64,000 bases of DNA from Micromonospora kangleipakensis (GCF_004217615.1 NZ_SHLD01000001.1:3782001-3846000), one strand, 5' to 3'; positions 16,149 through 31,283 are shown, numbered from the stretch's first letter. Numbers and translations are program-made. Notes: generated from the letters alone by a model not told the origin.

Positions 16149-17558
16149 ATGGCGGTCTCCGACACCGGCATCCGGGTCGAACCCGGCTCCTTCCGCGATC
16201 CGGGCAACCGGGTCTTCCACCGCGACGGCGAGGTGCTGCGCGGGCTCGACGAAAGGGCCGCCGAGGATTGGCGGGCCCTGGCGGCCAGTGGCTTCTTCCG
16301 CACCCTGCTCGCGGACGGGAAGGTCTGCGGCACCGAGGAGGCCACCGCCACGCCGCCCTGGGCCGCGGTGCTCCGGCACGAGCGGATCCCGTTCGTCTCG
16401 CACCCGTACGAGTGGTCGTTCGGCATGCTGCGCGACGCCGCCCTGCTGCACCTGGAGATCCTGCGCGCGGCGCTCGGCGCCGGGTTCACCACCAAGGACG
16501 GCTCGGCGTACAACCTCCAGTGGTGCGGCGCGTCCCCGGTCTTCATCGACGTGGGCTCCTTCACGCCGCTGCCCCCGGGGGAACCCTGGGCCGGCTACCG
16601 CCAGTTCTGTCAGACGCTGCTCTATCCGCTGCTGCTCCAGGCCCACCTCGGCGTCGACTTCCAGCCGTGGCTGCGCGCCCGGGTGGACGGCATCGAGCCG
16701 GACCAGCTGCGCCGGCTCTTCGGCGGCGCCCGGCGGCTGCTGCCCGGCGTGCTCACCCACGTGCACCTGCACGGCGCCATGCAGCAGCGCAACGCCCGCG
16801 CCACCACCACCGACGTCCGGGCCCAGCTGCGGGCCGCCGGCTACTCCCGGGAGCTGGCCTCGGCGACGGTCCGGGGCATCGAGAAGCTGGTCCGCCGGCT
16901 GGATCACCGGGCGGGGCGCAGCCACTGGTCGGACTACCAGCGCACCTGCGGCTACTCGGCACAGGACCGGCAGGCCAAGGAGCGGTTCGTCGCGGAGGCG
17001 GTGGCCGGCACGGGCACCCCGGCGCTGGCCCTCGACCTGGGCGCCAACGACGGCCGGTACGCCCGGATCGCCGCCCGGCACGCGGGGTACGTGGTCGCCG
17101 TCGAGCAGGACCCGGCGGTGGTCGACGAGCTCTACCGGGCGCTGCGCGCCGAGGGGGAGCGGCGGATCCTGCCGCTGGTGATGGACCTGGCCGACCCGTC
17201 GCCCGGCGGCGGGTGGCGCGGCGTCGAGCGGGCCGGCTTCGCCGACCGGACCCGGGCCGACGTGGTGCTCGCCCTGGCCGTGGTGCACCACCTGGCGATC
17301 GGGCGGAACGTGCCGCTGGCGGAGGTGGTCGACCAGCTCGCCGGGCTGGGCGCGCCCGGCGCGACGCTGGTGGTGGAGTTCGTCCACCCGGAGGACCCGA
17401 TGGCCCGCCGGCTGCTGGCCAACAAGCCCGACGGGATCTTCCCCGAGTACCGGCGCGACGCGTTCGAGCGACTGCTCGCGGCGCGCTGCCGGATCACCCG
17501 GCGCGCGGAGCTGCCCTCCGGCACCCGGACGCTCTACGAGGCGGTGGTGGGTGGCTGA
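16149..17558 (+). CDS. Class I SAM-dependent methyltransferase, two-domain
   Basis: 469 aa. The N-terminal ~270 residues form a domain I recognise only from similar actinobacterial methyltransferases (D-P-x-N-R-V-F, F-T-T-K-D-G-S-A-Y-N, F-I-D-V-G-S-F). The C-terminal Rossmann domain has motif I L-A-L-D-L-G-A-N-D-G, an acidic V-A-V-E-Q-D, and A-L-A-V-V-H-H-L in motif IV. NoeA (nodulation) proteins share this layout. It overlaps the sulfatase-like gene by eight bases, so both may modify one surface glycopolymer (inference). Confidence 0.85.
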   Translation: MAVSDTGIRVEPGSFRDPGNRVFHRDGEVLRGLDERAAEDWRALAASGFFRTLLADGKVCGTEEATATPPWAAVLRHERIPFVSHPYEWSFGMLRDAALLHLEILRAALGAGFTTKDGSAYNLQWCGASPVFIDVGSFTPLPPGEPWAGYRQFCQTLLYPLLLQAHLGVDFQPWLRARVDGIEPDQLRRLFGGARRLLPGVLTHVHLHGAMQQRNARATTTDVRAQLRAAGYSRELASATVRGIEKLVRRLDHRAGRSHWSDYQRTCGYSAQDRQAKERFVAEAVAGTGTPALALDLGANDGRYARIAARHAGYVVAVEQDPAVVDELYRALRAEGERRILPLVMDLADPSPGGGWRGVERAGFADRTRADVVLALAVVHHLAIGRNVPLAEVVDQLAGLGAPGATLVVEFVHPEDPMARRLLANKPDGIFPEYRRDAFERLLAARCRITRRAELPSGTRTLYEAVVGG

Positions 17559-19596
17559 GGGCACCCTCTCGCCGCCCGACGTCCGGCCGGCCCCGCCCGC
17601 CCCACCACGGCCGGGCCGACCCTGGCGGGCGGAGCTGGGCCGGCTGTTCGAGGTGGTCGCGCTGGTCGGCCTGGTGGTCACCCAGCCGCTGCTGGACGTG
17701 CTCGGCCGCAGCCCCGACTTCTTCCTGTTCCACCGCGCCTCGCGGAGCGACATCCTGCTCCTGGTGGCGCTGATCGCGATCGCGCCGACCCTGCCGTTCG
17801 CGCTGCTCGGCGCGGTCAGCCTGGTCGCCGGGCGGGCCACCCGGGCGGCGGTGCACACGCTGCTCGTCGGGCTGCTGCTGGCCGCCCTCGCCGTCCAGGT
17901 CGGGCGGCACGGCACGCCGCTGCGGGGCGTACCGCTGCTGCTGGTCGCCGTCCTGGTCGGCGCGGTCGGGGCGGCCGCGCACCGGCGCTGGCGGGCGCCC
18001 GGCCGCGTGCTGCGGGTGGCGGCGCTCGGGCCGCCGGTCTTCGTCGGCCTCTTCCTCTTCGCCTCGCCGGCCTCGGCGGTGGTGCTGCCCCGGGCGCACG
18101 CCGGCGCCGCCGGGGTCGCCGGCCCGGGCGCCCACCCGCCGGTGGTCATGATCGTCCTGGACGAGCTGCCGCTGGTCTCGCTGCTCGGCCCGGACGGGAA
18201 GATCGACGCCACCCGTTACCCGCACTTCGCCGAGCTGGCGCAGGGTTCCACCTGGTACCGCAACGCCACCGGGGTCAGCGGCTGGACCCCGTACGCGCTG
18301 CCGGCCATGCTCACCGGCCGCTATCCGGCCGAGCCGTTCGCCCCGCACTACTCGCAGTACCCGGACAACCTCTTCACCGCCCTCGGCGGGCTGTACGACG
18401 TCAAGGCCGAGGAGAGCATCACCCGGCTCTGCCCACCCAGCCGCTGCGAGCAGCCGGCCAGTCCGGAGCAGGGGTTCGGCGTGCTGGTCCGGGAGAGCGG
18501 CCGGCTGCTGCGCCAGGTGACCGCCCCGGTGGACAGCCGAATCGACCCGGAGGACTCCTACCGCGAGCTGACCCGCGCCGAGGCCGGCCTGGACGCCGCC
18601 GAGCCGGTGCCGGCCGACCCGAAGTTCCGCTGGGACACCCTCGACGACAACCAGCCGGTCCGGTTCACCAGCTTCCTGGCCGGGCTGCGTCCGTCGTCCC
18701 GCCCCACCCTGCACTTCCTGCACCTGCTGATGCCGCACTCGCCGTGGGCGTACCTGCCCTCCGGGGCGCACTACGCCGCGCCCGAGGACCTGCCCAACGA
18801 CGGCGTCGGCTGGGTGGACCTGGCCCGCCAGCGGCACCTCGCCCAGCTCGGCTACACCGACCGGCTGATCGGCGAGACGCTGCGTACGCTGCGCGCCACC
18901 GGCCTCTACGACAAGGCCCTCGTCCTGGTCACCGCCGACCACGGGGTGAGCTTCCGCAGGGACTGGCAGGGCCGGGGGATGGACGCGATCAACCACGCCG
19001 CCGACCAGGTGGCCTGGGTGCCGATGTTCGTCAAGGAGCCCGGCCAGCGCGCCGGCCGGGTGGACGACCGCAACTGGGAGCACGTCGACCTGCTGCCCAC
19101 CATCGCCGATTACACCCACCTGCGGATCCCGTGGCGGATGGACGGCCGGTCCGCCCGGCAGGCCCCCCGCGCGGGCGCGGAGAAGCGTTTCTACGACCGC
19201 CCCGGCCAGCCGGTTCCGATCACCGGCGGGGTGCCGTCGCCGCCGGCCACGCCGGCCCCGAGCCCGCTGGTCGGCACCCGGGTGGGGGAGCGGCCGGCGG
19301 GCGGTAGGGCGAAGGTGGCGAACCTCGCCGCGTTCCGCGCCGTCGACCCGGCCCACGGCGAGCTGCCGGCCCTGGTCTGGGGGACCGTGCCCGCCGCCGT
19401 GCCGGACGGGACGATGCTGGCGGTGGCGGTCAACGGCACGGTCGGTGCGGTCGTCCCGGTGGTGCCGCCGGACCGGGGTGGCCGGCGGTTCGCCGCGTTG
19501 ATGCCCGACGACCGGCTCTTCACCGCCGGCGCCAACCGCCTCGACCTCTACCGGGTGGGCGCCGACGGCGCGCTGCGCCGGCTCGCCCTCTCCTGA
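17551..19596 (+). CDS. Membrane-anchored sulfatase/alkaline-phosphatase-fold protein
   Basis: 681 aa from GTG 17551. The first ~180 residues contain about five hydrophobic segments. The extracytoplasmic domain begins V-V-M-I-V-L-D-E-L-P (first metal Asp), continues with W-T-P-Y-A-L-P-A-M-L-T-G (nucleophile region), and ends with V-T-A-D-H-G-V-S-F (metal Asp-His). The usual sulfatase C/S-x-P-x-R is not present, so a phosphoryl or phosphoglycerol transfer/hydrolysis role (LtaS/MdoB-like) is as likely as sulfate ester cleavage. It ends with a ~130-residue tail after the catalytic domain. Confidence 0.8.
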   Translation: MAEGTLSPPDVRPAPPAPPRPGRPWRAELGRLFEVVALVGLVVTQPLLDVLGRSPDFFLFHRASRSDILLLVALIAIAPTLPFALLGAVSLVAGRATRAAVHTLLVGLLLAALAVQVGRHGTPLRGVPLLLVAVLVGAVGAAAHRRWRAPGRVLRVAALGPPVFVGLFLFASPASAVVLPRAHAGAAGVAGPGAHPPVVMIVLDELPLVSLLGPDGKIDATRYPHFAELAQGSTWYRNATGVSGWTPYALPAMLTGRYPAEPFAPHYSQYPDNLFTALGGLYDVKAEESITRLCPPSRCEQPASPEQGFGVLVRESGRLLRQVTAPVDSRIDPEDSYRELTRAEAGLDAAEPVPADPKFRWDTLDDNQPVRFTSFLAGLRPSSRPTLHFLHLLMPHSPWAYLPSGAHYAAPEDLPNDGVGWVDLARQRHLAQLGYTDRLIGETLRTLRATGLYDKALVLVTADHGVSFRRDWQGRGMDAINHAADQVAWVPMFVKEPGQRAGRVDDRNWEHVDLLPTIADYTHLRIPWRMDGRSARQAPRAGAEKRFYDRPGQPVPITGGVPSPPATPAPSPLVGTRVGERPAGGRAKVANLAAFRAVDPAHGELPALVWGTVPAAVPDGTMLAVAVNGTVGAVVPVVPPDRGGRRFAALMPDDRLFTAGANRLDLYRVGADGALRRLALS

Positions 19597-19837
19597 CGCC
19601 GGATCCCCGCCCCCGGCCGCCCCTCCGGGCCGCCGCCCCGGCCCCGCGTGCCCCGTTTCCGCCCGCCGCCCGACGCTGGGCGGGCGCGAGCTTGCACAGG
19701 GTTTCCGCGCCGGCAAGTCGGGAATCGGGTGACGCATACCTCACCGCGGAACCACGACGGGCGGTGTCCCCGATACCGCGATTACGGTAAAAGCGAAGGC
19801 AATTCAACGAAGATCTTGCCGGCGAAGCGAGGAACAC

Positions 19838-21121
<1,284 letters not shown>

Positions 21122-21138
21122 CCCGCCCCACCCGCACC

Positions 21139-21179
21139 ACGAAGGCCGCCGACCCCACCCGGGGCTCGGCGGCCTTCGT
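21139..21179 (+). terminator. Rho-independent-type terminator after citrate synthase
   Basis: A perfect 14-bp stem (21139-21152 with 21166-21179) with a 13-base loop that can extend pairing through CCCC/GGGG. There is no long U tract, as is usual in actinomycetes. Confidence 0.85.
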
Positions 21180-21189
21180 CGTCCCGTGA

Positions 21190-21264
21190 CGCCGATCTTG
21201 CACTTGGCGCCCGGTCAGGTCCGACATGTCCGGCGGATCGGGGGCCTGAAGTGCAAGATCGGCG
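21190..21264. repeat. Long inverted repeat, copy 1 (16-bp arms, 43-nt spacer)
   Basis: Arms 21190-21205 and 21249-21264 are perfect 16-bp complements with the core ATCTTGCACTT / AAGTGCAAGAT. The spacer is 43 bases. A second element of the same layout lies at 36996-37069. Both are intergenic, just past gene ends. It may be a REP-like element, a terminator or a regulatory RNA structure. Confidence 0.8.
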
Positions 21265-21286
21265 CGGACCGGGGGTGCGGGGTGGG

Positions 21287-22693
21287 TCAGCGGAGGCCGG
21301 CGGCGGCCAGGAGGTTGCCCTCGGGGGTTGGGGGGAGGGCCCGGCCGAGGGTCATGTGGTGCTCGGCGCGTTCGGCGGTGAACTGGGGGTCCCGGGCGAT
21401 GGCGGCGGCGTAGGCGGCGCCGGTGCGGGCCGCGATGGCCGACCAGCCGTACTGCTCGTGGACCATGGTGCGGGCCCGTCGGGCCAGCGCGCGGGCGCGC
21501 TCGCGGTCCGACAGCAGGGCGTGCACCGCCTCGGTCAGGCCGTCCGGGTCCTGAGGGGCGAAGGTCATCCCGGTCACGCCGGGCTCGACGATCTCGGCCA
21601 GCCCGCCGGTGCGCGCCACCGCCAGCGGCGCGCCGGCCGCGGCGCCCTCCAGGGCCACCATGCCGAACGGCTCGTAGATGCTCGGCACCGCGAAGCAGTC
21701 CGAGGCGGCCATCACCGCGGGCAGCTCGGCCCCGCCGAGGAAGCCGGGCATGCTCACCGCGCCGCCCAGGCCGAGCCGGTGCACCTCGGCTTCGAGGGCC
21801 GGCCGGTACGGCCCGTCGCCGACGATCACCGCGCGCAGCCCGGGGTGCCGCTCGCGCAGCCGGGGCAGCCCGGCGAGCAGGTGCTGCACGCCCTTCTCGT
21901 AGACCAGCCGGCCGGCGAAGGCGACCAGCGGGCCGTCCCCGGCGAAGCGGGCCCGGGCGGCGGCGACCGCTTCGACCGGCGCCCGCCAGCGCTGCGGCTC
22001 GACCCCGTTGGGCACCACGTCTACCCGCGCGGCGGGCACGCCGAAGAGCGCGGTCACCTCGTCGCGCATGTAGCCGGAGCAGACGATCACCCGGCCGGAC
22101 TCAGCGGCCAGCCACTGCTCGACGCCGTGGATGGTGCGGTTCATCTCCTCCGGCAGCCAGCCCTGGTGCCGACCGGCCTCGGTGGCGTGGATGGTGCTGA
22201 CCAGCGGCACGTCCAGGTGCTCGCGCAGGGTCATGGCGGTGTGCGCGACCAGCCAGTCGTGGGCGTGGATCACGTCGTACGCGCCGGACTCGGCGGCGCG
22301 CAGCGCCGCCCGGGTGAGCGTGTGGTTGAACGCCATCGTCCAGGCCAGCAGCGAACCGGTGGCGAGCGGGAAGGTGACCGGGTCCGCGGCGGCGCGGACG
22401 ATGCGGACGCCGTCGGCGTACTCCTCCAGCGGGGCGCCCTCGGCGTGCCGGGTGACCACGGTGACCTCGTGGCCGGCGGCGGCCAGGGCCACCGACAGCG
22501 CGTGCACGTGCCGGCCGAGCCCGCCCACCAGCACCGGCGGGTACTCCCAGGAGAGCATCAGGATGCGGCGGGTCCGCGGGGGCACGCCGGAGTCGGGGCT
22601 CTGCTGCGGGAGCTGGGGCCGGGAGGTCAGGGTGGGCCGGTGGGACCGGTCCGTGGCGGTGGCGGACTGCTCGCCGACCCGCAGGGTGGTCAC
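21287..22693 (-). CDS. GT4 glycosyltransferase, glycogen-synthase-like
   Basis: 468 aa from GTG 22693 (GGAG seven bases upstream). After a ~42-residue disordered leader the GT-B fold starts with M-L-S-W-E-Y-P-P-V-L-V-G-G-L-G, where the family donor-binding K-x-G-G-L is V-G-G-L. Other motifs are H-A-H-D-W, V-V-P-N-G-V, F-A-G-R-L-V-Y-E-K-G, and S-I-Y-E-P-F-G-M-V-A-L-E-G (the E-x7-E pair). It resembles the actinobacterial alpha-1,4-glucosyltransferases (Rv3032/GlgA type). It is divergent from glgX-treY-treZ, so a role in alpha-glucan metabolism is likely. Confidence 0.85.
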   Translation of the reverse strand: MTTLRVGEQSATATDRSHRPTLTSRPQLPQQSPDSGVPPRTRRILMLSWEYPPVLVGGLGRHVHALSVALAAAGHEVTVVTRHAEGAPLEEYADGVRIVRAAADPVTFPLATGSLLAWTMAFNHTLTRAALRAAESGAYDVIHAHDWLVAHTAMTLREHLDVPLVSTIHATEAGRHQGWLPEEMNRTIHGVEQWLAAESGRVIVCSGYMRDEVTALFGVPAARVDVVPNGVEPQRWRAPVEAVAAARARFAGDGPLVAFAGRLVYEKGVQHLLAGLPRLRERHPGLRAVIVGDGPYRPALEAEVHRLGLGGAVSMPGFLGGAELPAVMAASDCFAVPSIYEPFGMVALEGAAAGAPLAVARTGGLAEIVEPGVTGMTFAPQDPDGLTEAVHALLSDRERARALARRARTMVHEQYGWSAIAARTGAAYAAAIARDPQFTAERAEHHMTLGRALPPTPEGNLLAAAGLR

Positions 22694-23009
22694 ATCAATC
22701 TCCGTCCATGCACGAAGGATCGCGCCGGCAACGGTGGCGGCGGAAAGAGGGTGGAGGGGGCCGAGAGGCCGAGCGGACCCGCCCGCGCGGGCGCGTCCGC
22801 ATCAAGGAAAGGGCATCACGCGGTCCCGCGCATCTCGAATAAGCATATCGTGACGGAGGACACCCAAAGCTCCGCCGCAGCTCAGGTGGGTGGATATCGG
22901 GTGTGGTCCGAACAGGTGGATTGGCCGCTCCGGCGACGGGGCATTAGCGGCGTGCGCACCGGCGGTCCGCCCGTCCGGTGCGTTCATGATCATGTGCCGA
23001 AGGAGCGAC
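22694..23009. other. 316-bp divergent intergenic region
   Basis: It separates the GT4 gene (-) from glgX (+). A less GC-rich block at about 22835-22865 contains TATGCT on the minus strand, a plausible -10 for GT4. On the plus strand CATTAG (22942-22947) could serve glgX. A small palindrome (arms CACCGG/CCGGTG, about 22957-22981) lies just before the glgX start. I see no gene here. Confidence 0.4.
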
Positions 23010-25127
<2,118 letters not shown>

Positions 25128-25128
25128 C

Positions 25129-27461
25129 ATGTCCGACACCCCCCGACCCGATGTGACGACGGCAGCGACGACGCGGGTCGGGTCGACCTACCGCGTCCAG
25201 ATCCGCCCCGGCTTCGACCTCGACGCCACCGCCGGGCTCGCCGACTACCTCGCCGACCTCGGCGTCACCCACCTCTACAGCGCGCCGCTGCTCACCGCCA
25301 GCCCCGGCTCGGCGCACGGCTACGACGTGGTCGACCACCGGGCGGTCAACCCGGAGCTGGGCGGCGAGGCCGGACGGCAGCGGCTGGTCCGCGCGCTGCG
25401 CGCCGCCGGGCTGGGCCTGGTCGTGGACATCGTGCCGAACCACGTCGGGGTCGCCCAACCGGCGGCCAACCCGGCCTGGTGGGACGTGCTGCGCCGGGGC
25501 CGGGACTCGGCGTACGCCGATTGGTTCGACATCGACTGGGACCGCGGCCGGCTGCTGCTGCCGGTGCTCGCCGACAGCCCCGACGCCCTCGACGACCTCA
25601 AGGTCGTGGAGGGGGAGCTGCGCTACCACGAGCACCGCTTCCCGATCGCCGACGGCACCGGCGCGGGCACCGCGCGCGAGGTGCACGATCGGCAGCACTA
25701 CGAGCTGATCTCCTGGCGGCGCGGCGACGCCGAGCTGACGTACCGCCGCTTCTTCGCCGTCTCCGACCTGGCCGGCCTGCGGGTGGAGGACCCGGCGGTC
25801 TTCGCCGCGACCCACGCGGAGCTCCTGCGCTGGGCCGACGCCGGCGAGCTGGACGGCATCCGGGTCGACCACCCGGACGGGCTGCGCGACCCCGCCGGCT
25901 ACCTGGCCCGGCTGCGCGCGGCCGCGCCGGCCGCGTGGCTGCTGGTGGAGAAGATCCTCGAGTACGGCGAGGAGCTGCCGGCCTGGCCGGTGGACGGCAC
26001 CACCGGCTACGACGCCCTGGCGGCAGTCAGCGGGCTCTTCGTCGACCCGGACGCCGAGGGCGACTTCACCGCCCTCGACACCCGGCTCACCGGGCACGCC
26101 ACCTCGTGGGAGAACCTGACCCACGACACCAAGCTGGCCGCCGCCAGCCGGCTGCTCGCCGCCGAGCTGACCCGGCTCGCCGCGCTCGTCCCGGAGCTCG
26201 ACCGGGAGGAGGCCCGGGCGGCGCTGGCCGAGCTGGCCGCCTGCTTCCCGGTCTACCGCGGCTACCCGCCGGAGGGCGCCCGGCACCTGGCCGCCGCCCG
26301 GTCCGAGGCGGGCCGGCGGCGGCCCGACCTGACCGCCGCCCTGGACGCGGTCACCGCCCGGCTGCGTGACCCCGGGCACGAGCTGGCCGCCCGCTTCCCG
26401 CAGCTCACCGGCGCGGTGATGGCCAAGGGCGTGGAGGACACCGCCTACTACCGGTGGAGCCGGTTCGTCGCGCTCAACGAGGTCGGCGGCAGCCCCGCCC
26501 ACTTCGGCGTGCCGCCGGCGGAGTTCCACCGGTTCGCCGCCGCCCGGCAGGTGCGCTGGCCGGCCAGCATGACCACCCTCTCCACCCACGACACCAAGCG
26601 CGGCGAGGACGTGCGGGCCCGGCTCGCCGTCCTGTCCGAGCTGCCCGGGCGCTGGGCCGGGCGGGTGTCGGACTGGATGTCCCGCGCGCCGCTGGCCGAC
26701 CCCGCCTTCGCCCACCTGCTCTGGCAGACCGCCGTCGGGGCCTGGCCGATCGAGCGGGGCCGGCTGCACGCGTACGTGGAGAAGGCCGCCCGGGAGGCGT
26801 CGGTCTCCACCGGCTGGGCCGACCCCGACCCGGCCTTCGAGCGGGAGCTGCACGCCCTGGTCGACCGGATGTACGACGACCCGGAACTGCACGCCGAGAT
26901 CACCGCGTTCGCCGCCGAGATCACCCCGGCCGGGTGGTCCAACTCGCTCGGCCAGAAGCTGGTCCAGCTCGCCATGCCGGGCGTGCCGGACACCTACCAG
27001 GGCACCGAACTCTGGGAGAACTCGCTGGTCGACCCGGACAACCGCCGGCCCGTCGACTTCGCCGTACGACGGGACCTGCTGGCCCGGCTCGACGGCGGCT
27101 GGCGGCCCGACGTGGCCGCCGACGGCGCGGCGAAGCTGCTGGCGGTCTCCCGGACGCTGCGGCTGCGCCGGGACCGCCCCGAGCTCTTCGCCGGCTACCG
27201 CCCGGTGCCGGCGCACGGCCCGGCCGGGGCGCACGCGCTCGCCTTCGACCGGGGCGGCGCGATCGCGGTGGCGACCCGGCTGCCGCTGCGCCTGCACCGG
27301 GCCGGCGGCTGGCGGGACACCACCCTGTCACTTCCCGTTCATTCGGTGACTGACATGTTCACCGGTCGGGTCTACAGTGGCTCTGAGCTGCTGATGCATG
27401 ATCTGCTGAGCACGTATCCCGTCGCCCTGCTGGCTCCCACCGATTCCGTGGAGGCTGCCGC

Positions 27462-27465
<4 letters not shown>
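25129..27465 (+). CDS. treY: Malto-oligosyltrehalose synthase TreY
   Basis: 778 aa. This GH13 enzyme turns the reducing-end alpha-1,4 bond of maltodextrin into an alpha,alpha-1,1 bond. Signatures are Y-R-V-Q-I-R-P-G-F, D-I-V-P-N-H-V-G-V (region 1), G-I-R-V-D-H-P-D-G-L (nucleophile region), L-V-E-K-I-L (Glu) and T-L-S-T-H-D-T-K-R (region 4). It overlaps treZ by four bases (ATGA). The product is cleaved by TreZ to free trehalose. Confidence 0.96.
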
Positions 27466-29195
<1,730 letters not shown>

Positions 29196-29284
29196 CGCCT
29201 CGGCGGCGCCGGCCGATCGTGCGGGTTGGCTCCGGGCCGGGCACCCGGTCGGGCCGGAAAGCGACCGTGAACAGGGCTGAGCCG

Positions 29285-30763
29285 TCAGGGGATCGGCCAC
29301 TCGTGGACCGGGCGGTTGCTGTGCATCAGCTCCACGTAGTGCCGGACCACCTCGCGCAGCGCCGCCGGCCGGTCCAGGTGGTCGGCGGACTCGAACCGGT
29401 GCAGCGTCTCCACCTGCCAGCTCGCGCCGTTGCGCCCGGTCAGGCAGCGCTGCTCGACGATGCCGAGCAGCCGGTCCCGCTCGGCCGGGTCGAGCCCCCA
29501 CCGGTCCAGCCCGTGGTACGCCAGCGGCAGCAGCCGGCGCAGCACCAGCTCGGTCACCGGCAGGTAGCCCAGCCCGGGCCAGAACACCTGGGCGTCGATG
29601 CCGTGCCGGGCGCAGCTGGTGAAGTTCTCCTCGGCGGCGCTGAACGACATCTGCGACCACAGCGGCCGGTCCGACTCCGCCAGGGCCCGGACCAGCCCGA
29701 AGTAGAAGGCGCTGTTGGCGATGGTGTCCAGCACGGTCGGGCCGGCGGGCAGGACCCGGTTCTCCACCCGCAGGTGTGGGCGCCCCTTCAGCACGTCGTA
29801 GACCGGCCGGTTCCAGCGGTAGATGGTGCCGTTGTGCAGCCGCATCTCGGCGAGTTTCGGCACGTCCCCGGCCGTCAGGGTCTCGGCCGGGTCCTCCGGG
29901 TCGCAGACCGGCAGCAGCGCCGGGAAGTAGCGGACGTTCTCCTCGAACAGGTCGAAGACGGTGGTGATCCAGCGTTCGCCGAACCAGACCCGGGGGCGTA
30001 CCCCCTGGGCCTTGATCTCCTCGGGGCGGGTGTCGGTGGCCTGCTGGAAGAGCGGCACCCGGGTCTCCCGCCACAGCTCCCGGCCGAAGAGCAGCGGCGA
30101 GTTCGCGCCGAGGGCGACCTGGATGCCGGCGATCGCCTGGGCGGCGTTCCAGTAGTCGGCGAACTGGGCGGGGCTGACCTGGAGGTGGACCTGAGTGCTG
30201 GTGCAGGCCGCCTCGGGGGTGATGGTGTCCGCGGTGGTGGCCAGCCGCTCCACGCCGCTGATCGAGATCCGCAGGTCCTCACCGCGGGCGGCGAAGATCT
30301 GCTCGTTGAGCAGCGCGTAGCGGGGATTCGCCGAGAGCGTCTCGGCGGTCAGGTGTTCGGGGCGCAGGGTGGGCAGGATCCCGATCATCACCATGTGCGC
30401 GCCGACCGTGCGGGCCTTCTCCTCGGCGGCGTTCAGGCTGGCCCGGACGTGCTCCTCGAACTGCGCGGTGCCGGTGCCGACCAGCCGGCGCGGCGCCACG
30501 TTGATCTCGACGTTGAACTGGCCCAGCTCGGTCTGGAAGGCCGGGTCGGCGATGGCGGCCAGCACGTCGGCGTTGCGCATCGCCGGCTCCGAGTCGTCGT
30601 CGACCAGGTTCAGCTCGATCTCCAGGCCGGTCATCGGCCGCTCCACGTCGAAGCGCGACTCGCGCAGCATCTCGGCGAAGACGTCGAGACAGCGGCGTAC
30701 CTTCTCCCGGTAGCGGGCCCGGTCCTCCCGGCTGAAGGTCCTCGCGCCGACGTCCTCGCCCAT
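29285..30763 (-). CDS. Glutamate-cysteine ligase-like (GCS2-type ATP-grasp-like) enzyme
   Basis: 492 aa. The N-terminal G-L-E-I-E-L-N-L-V, the F-N-V-E-I-N strand, C-T-S-T-Q-V-H-L-Q-V and the H-L-R-V-E-N-R-V-L-P segment match bacterial gamma-glutamyl carboxylate-amine ligases. The family joins glutamate to cysteine or another amine using ATP. Actinomycetes make mycothiol rather than glutathione, so the amine acceptor here is open (EgtA-type ergothioneine supply or another gamma-glutamyl compound). It is monocistronic and convergent with treZ, with an ~89-bp gap that shows no strong hairpin. Confidence 0.8.
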   Translation of the reverse strand: MGEDVGARTFSREDRARYREKVRRCLDVFAEMLRESRFDVERPMTGLEIELNLVDDDSEPAMRNADVLAAIADPAFQTELGQFNVEINVAPRRLVGTGTAQFEEHVRASLNAAEEKARTVGAHMVMIGILPTLRPEHLTAETLSANPRYALLNEQIFAARGEDLRISISGVERLATTADTITPEAACTSTQVHLQVSPAQFADYWNAAQAIAGIQVALGANSPLLFGRELWRETRVPLFQQATDTRPEEIKAQGVRPRVWFGERWITTVFDLFEENVRYFPALLPVCDPEDPAETLTAGDVPKLAEMRLHNGTIYRWNRPVYDVLKGRPHLRVENRVLPAGPTVLDTIANSAFYFGLVRALAESDRPLWSQMSFSAAEENFTSCARHGIDAQVFWPGLGYLPVTELVLRRLLPLAYHGLDRWGLDPAERDRLLGIVEQRCLTGRNGASWQVETLHRFESADHLDRPAALREVVRHYVELMHSNRPVHEWPIP

Positions 30764-30913
30764 GGTCACCACCCTGTCACCGCTGGTTCCCCTAACCTTG
30801 CACGCCACGGCCGGGCGGGGAAGACCCGATGGACCTTTACCTACCCAGTCACCGCCCCGTGATCCCCGTCGCGTCCGGCGTCCGGCCGCGCGGTCCGGCC
30901 CGGTGCGCTTGGC

Positions 30914-30919
30914 TAGCAT
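30914..30919 (+). promoter_or_regulatory. Probable -10 box (TAGCAT) of DUF3817 gene
   Basis: TAGCAT would start transcription near 30926, downstream of the first in-frame ATG, which decides for the second ATG at 30945. Confidence 0.4.
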
Positions 30920-30944
30920 GGCCGGCGACCAGTGGGGAGAGGCG

Positions 30945-31283
30945 ATGCGCGAGAAGACGACCAGGCTGTTCGTGGCGGCGGCGATCGCCGAGGCGTGCTC
31001 CTGGCTGGCCCTGCTGGCCGGCATGGCGGTCAAGTACGGCCCGCCCGCCAACGAGACCGGCGTGCACGTCTTCGGGCCGATCCACGGCGCGCTCTTCGTG
31101 GTCTACGGCATCCTCGTCCTGGTGGTGGCCCGGCTGCGCCGGTGGCGGCTGCTGACCACCGCCTTGGCGCTGGCCTGCGCGGTGCCGCCGTTCGCCACCC
31201 TGTTCTTCGAGCGCTGGGCCCGCCGGCGCGGCCTGCTCGACGACGCGTCGACCCCACAGCCCATCCCCACCCCCGTCGGCTGA
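30945..31283 (+). CDS. DUF3817 small integral membrane protein
   Basis: 112 aa with three hydrophobic segments (approximately 9-28, 37-60 and 66-88). L-F-V-A-A-A-I-A-E-A-C-S-W, V-K-Y-G-P and G-P-I-H-G-A-L-F-V are typical of DUF3817. I prefer ATG 30945 over ATG 30918: GGGGAGAGG lies directly before it, while 30918 overlaps TAGCAT (30914-30919), a likely -10 box. The function is unknown. Confidence 0.85.
   Translation: MREKTTRLFVAAAIAEACSWLALLAGMAVKYGPPANETGVHVFGPIHGALFVVYGILVLVVARLRRWRLLTTALALACAVPPFATLFFERWARRRGLLDDASTPQPIPTPVG

Noticed and set aside
21190..21264. Inverted repeat read as transposon ends or an integron attC site
   Set aside because: Only 43 bases lie between the arms, with no coding content and no target duplication seen; no integrase is nearby.
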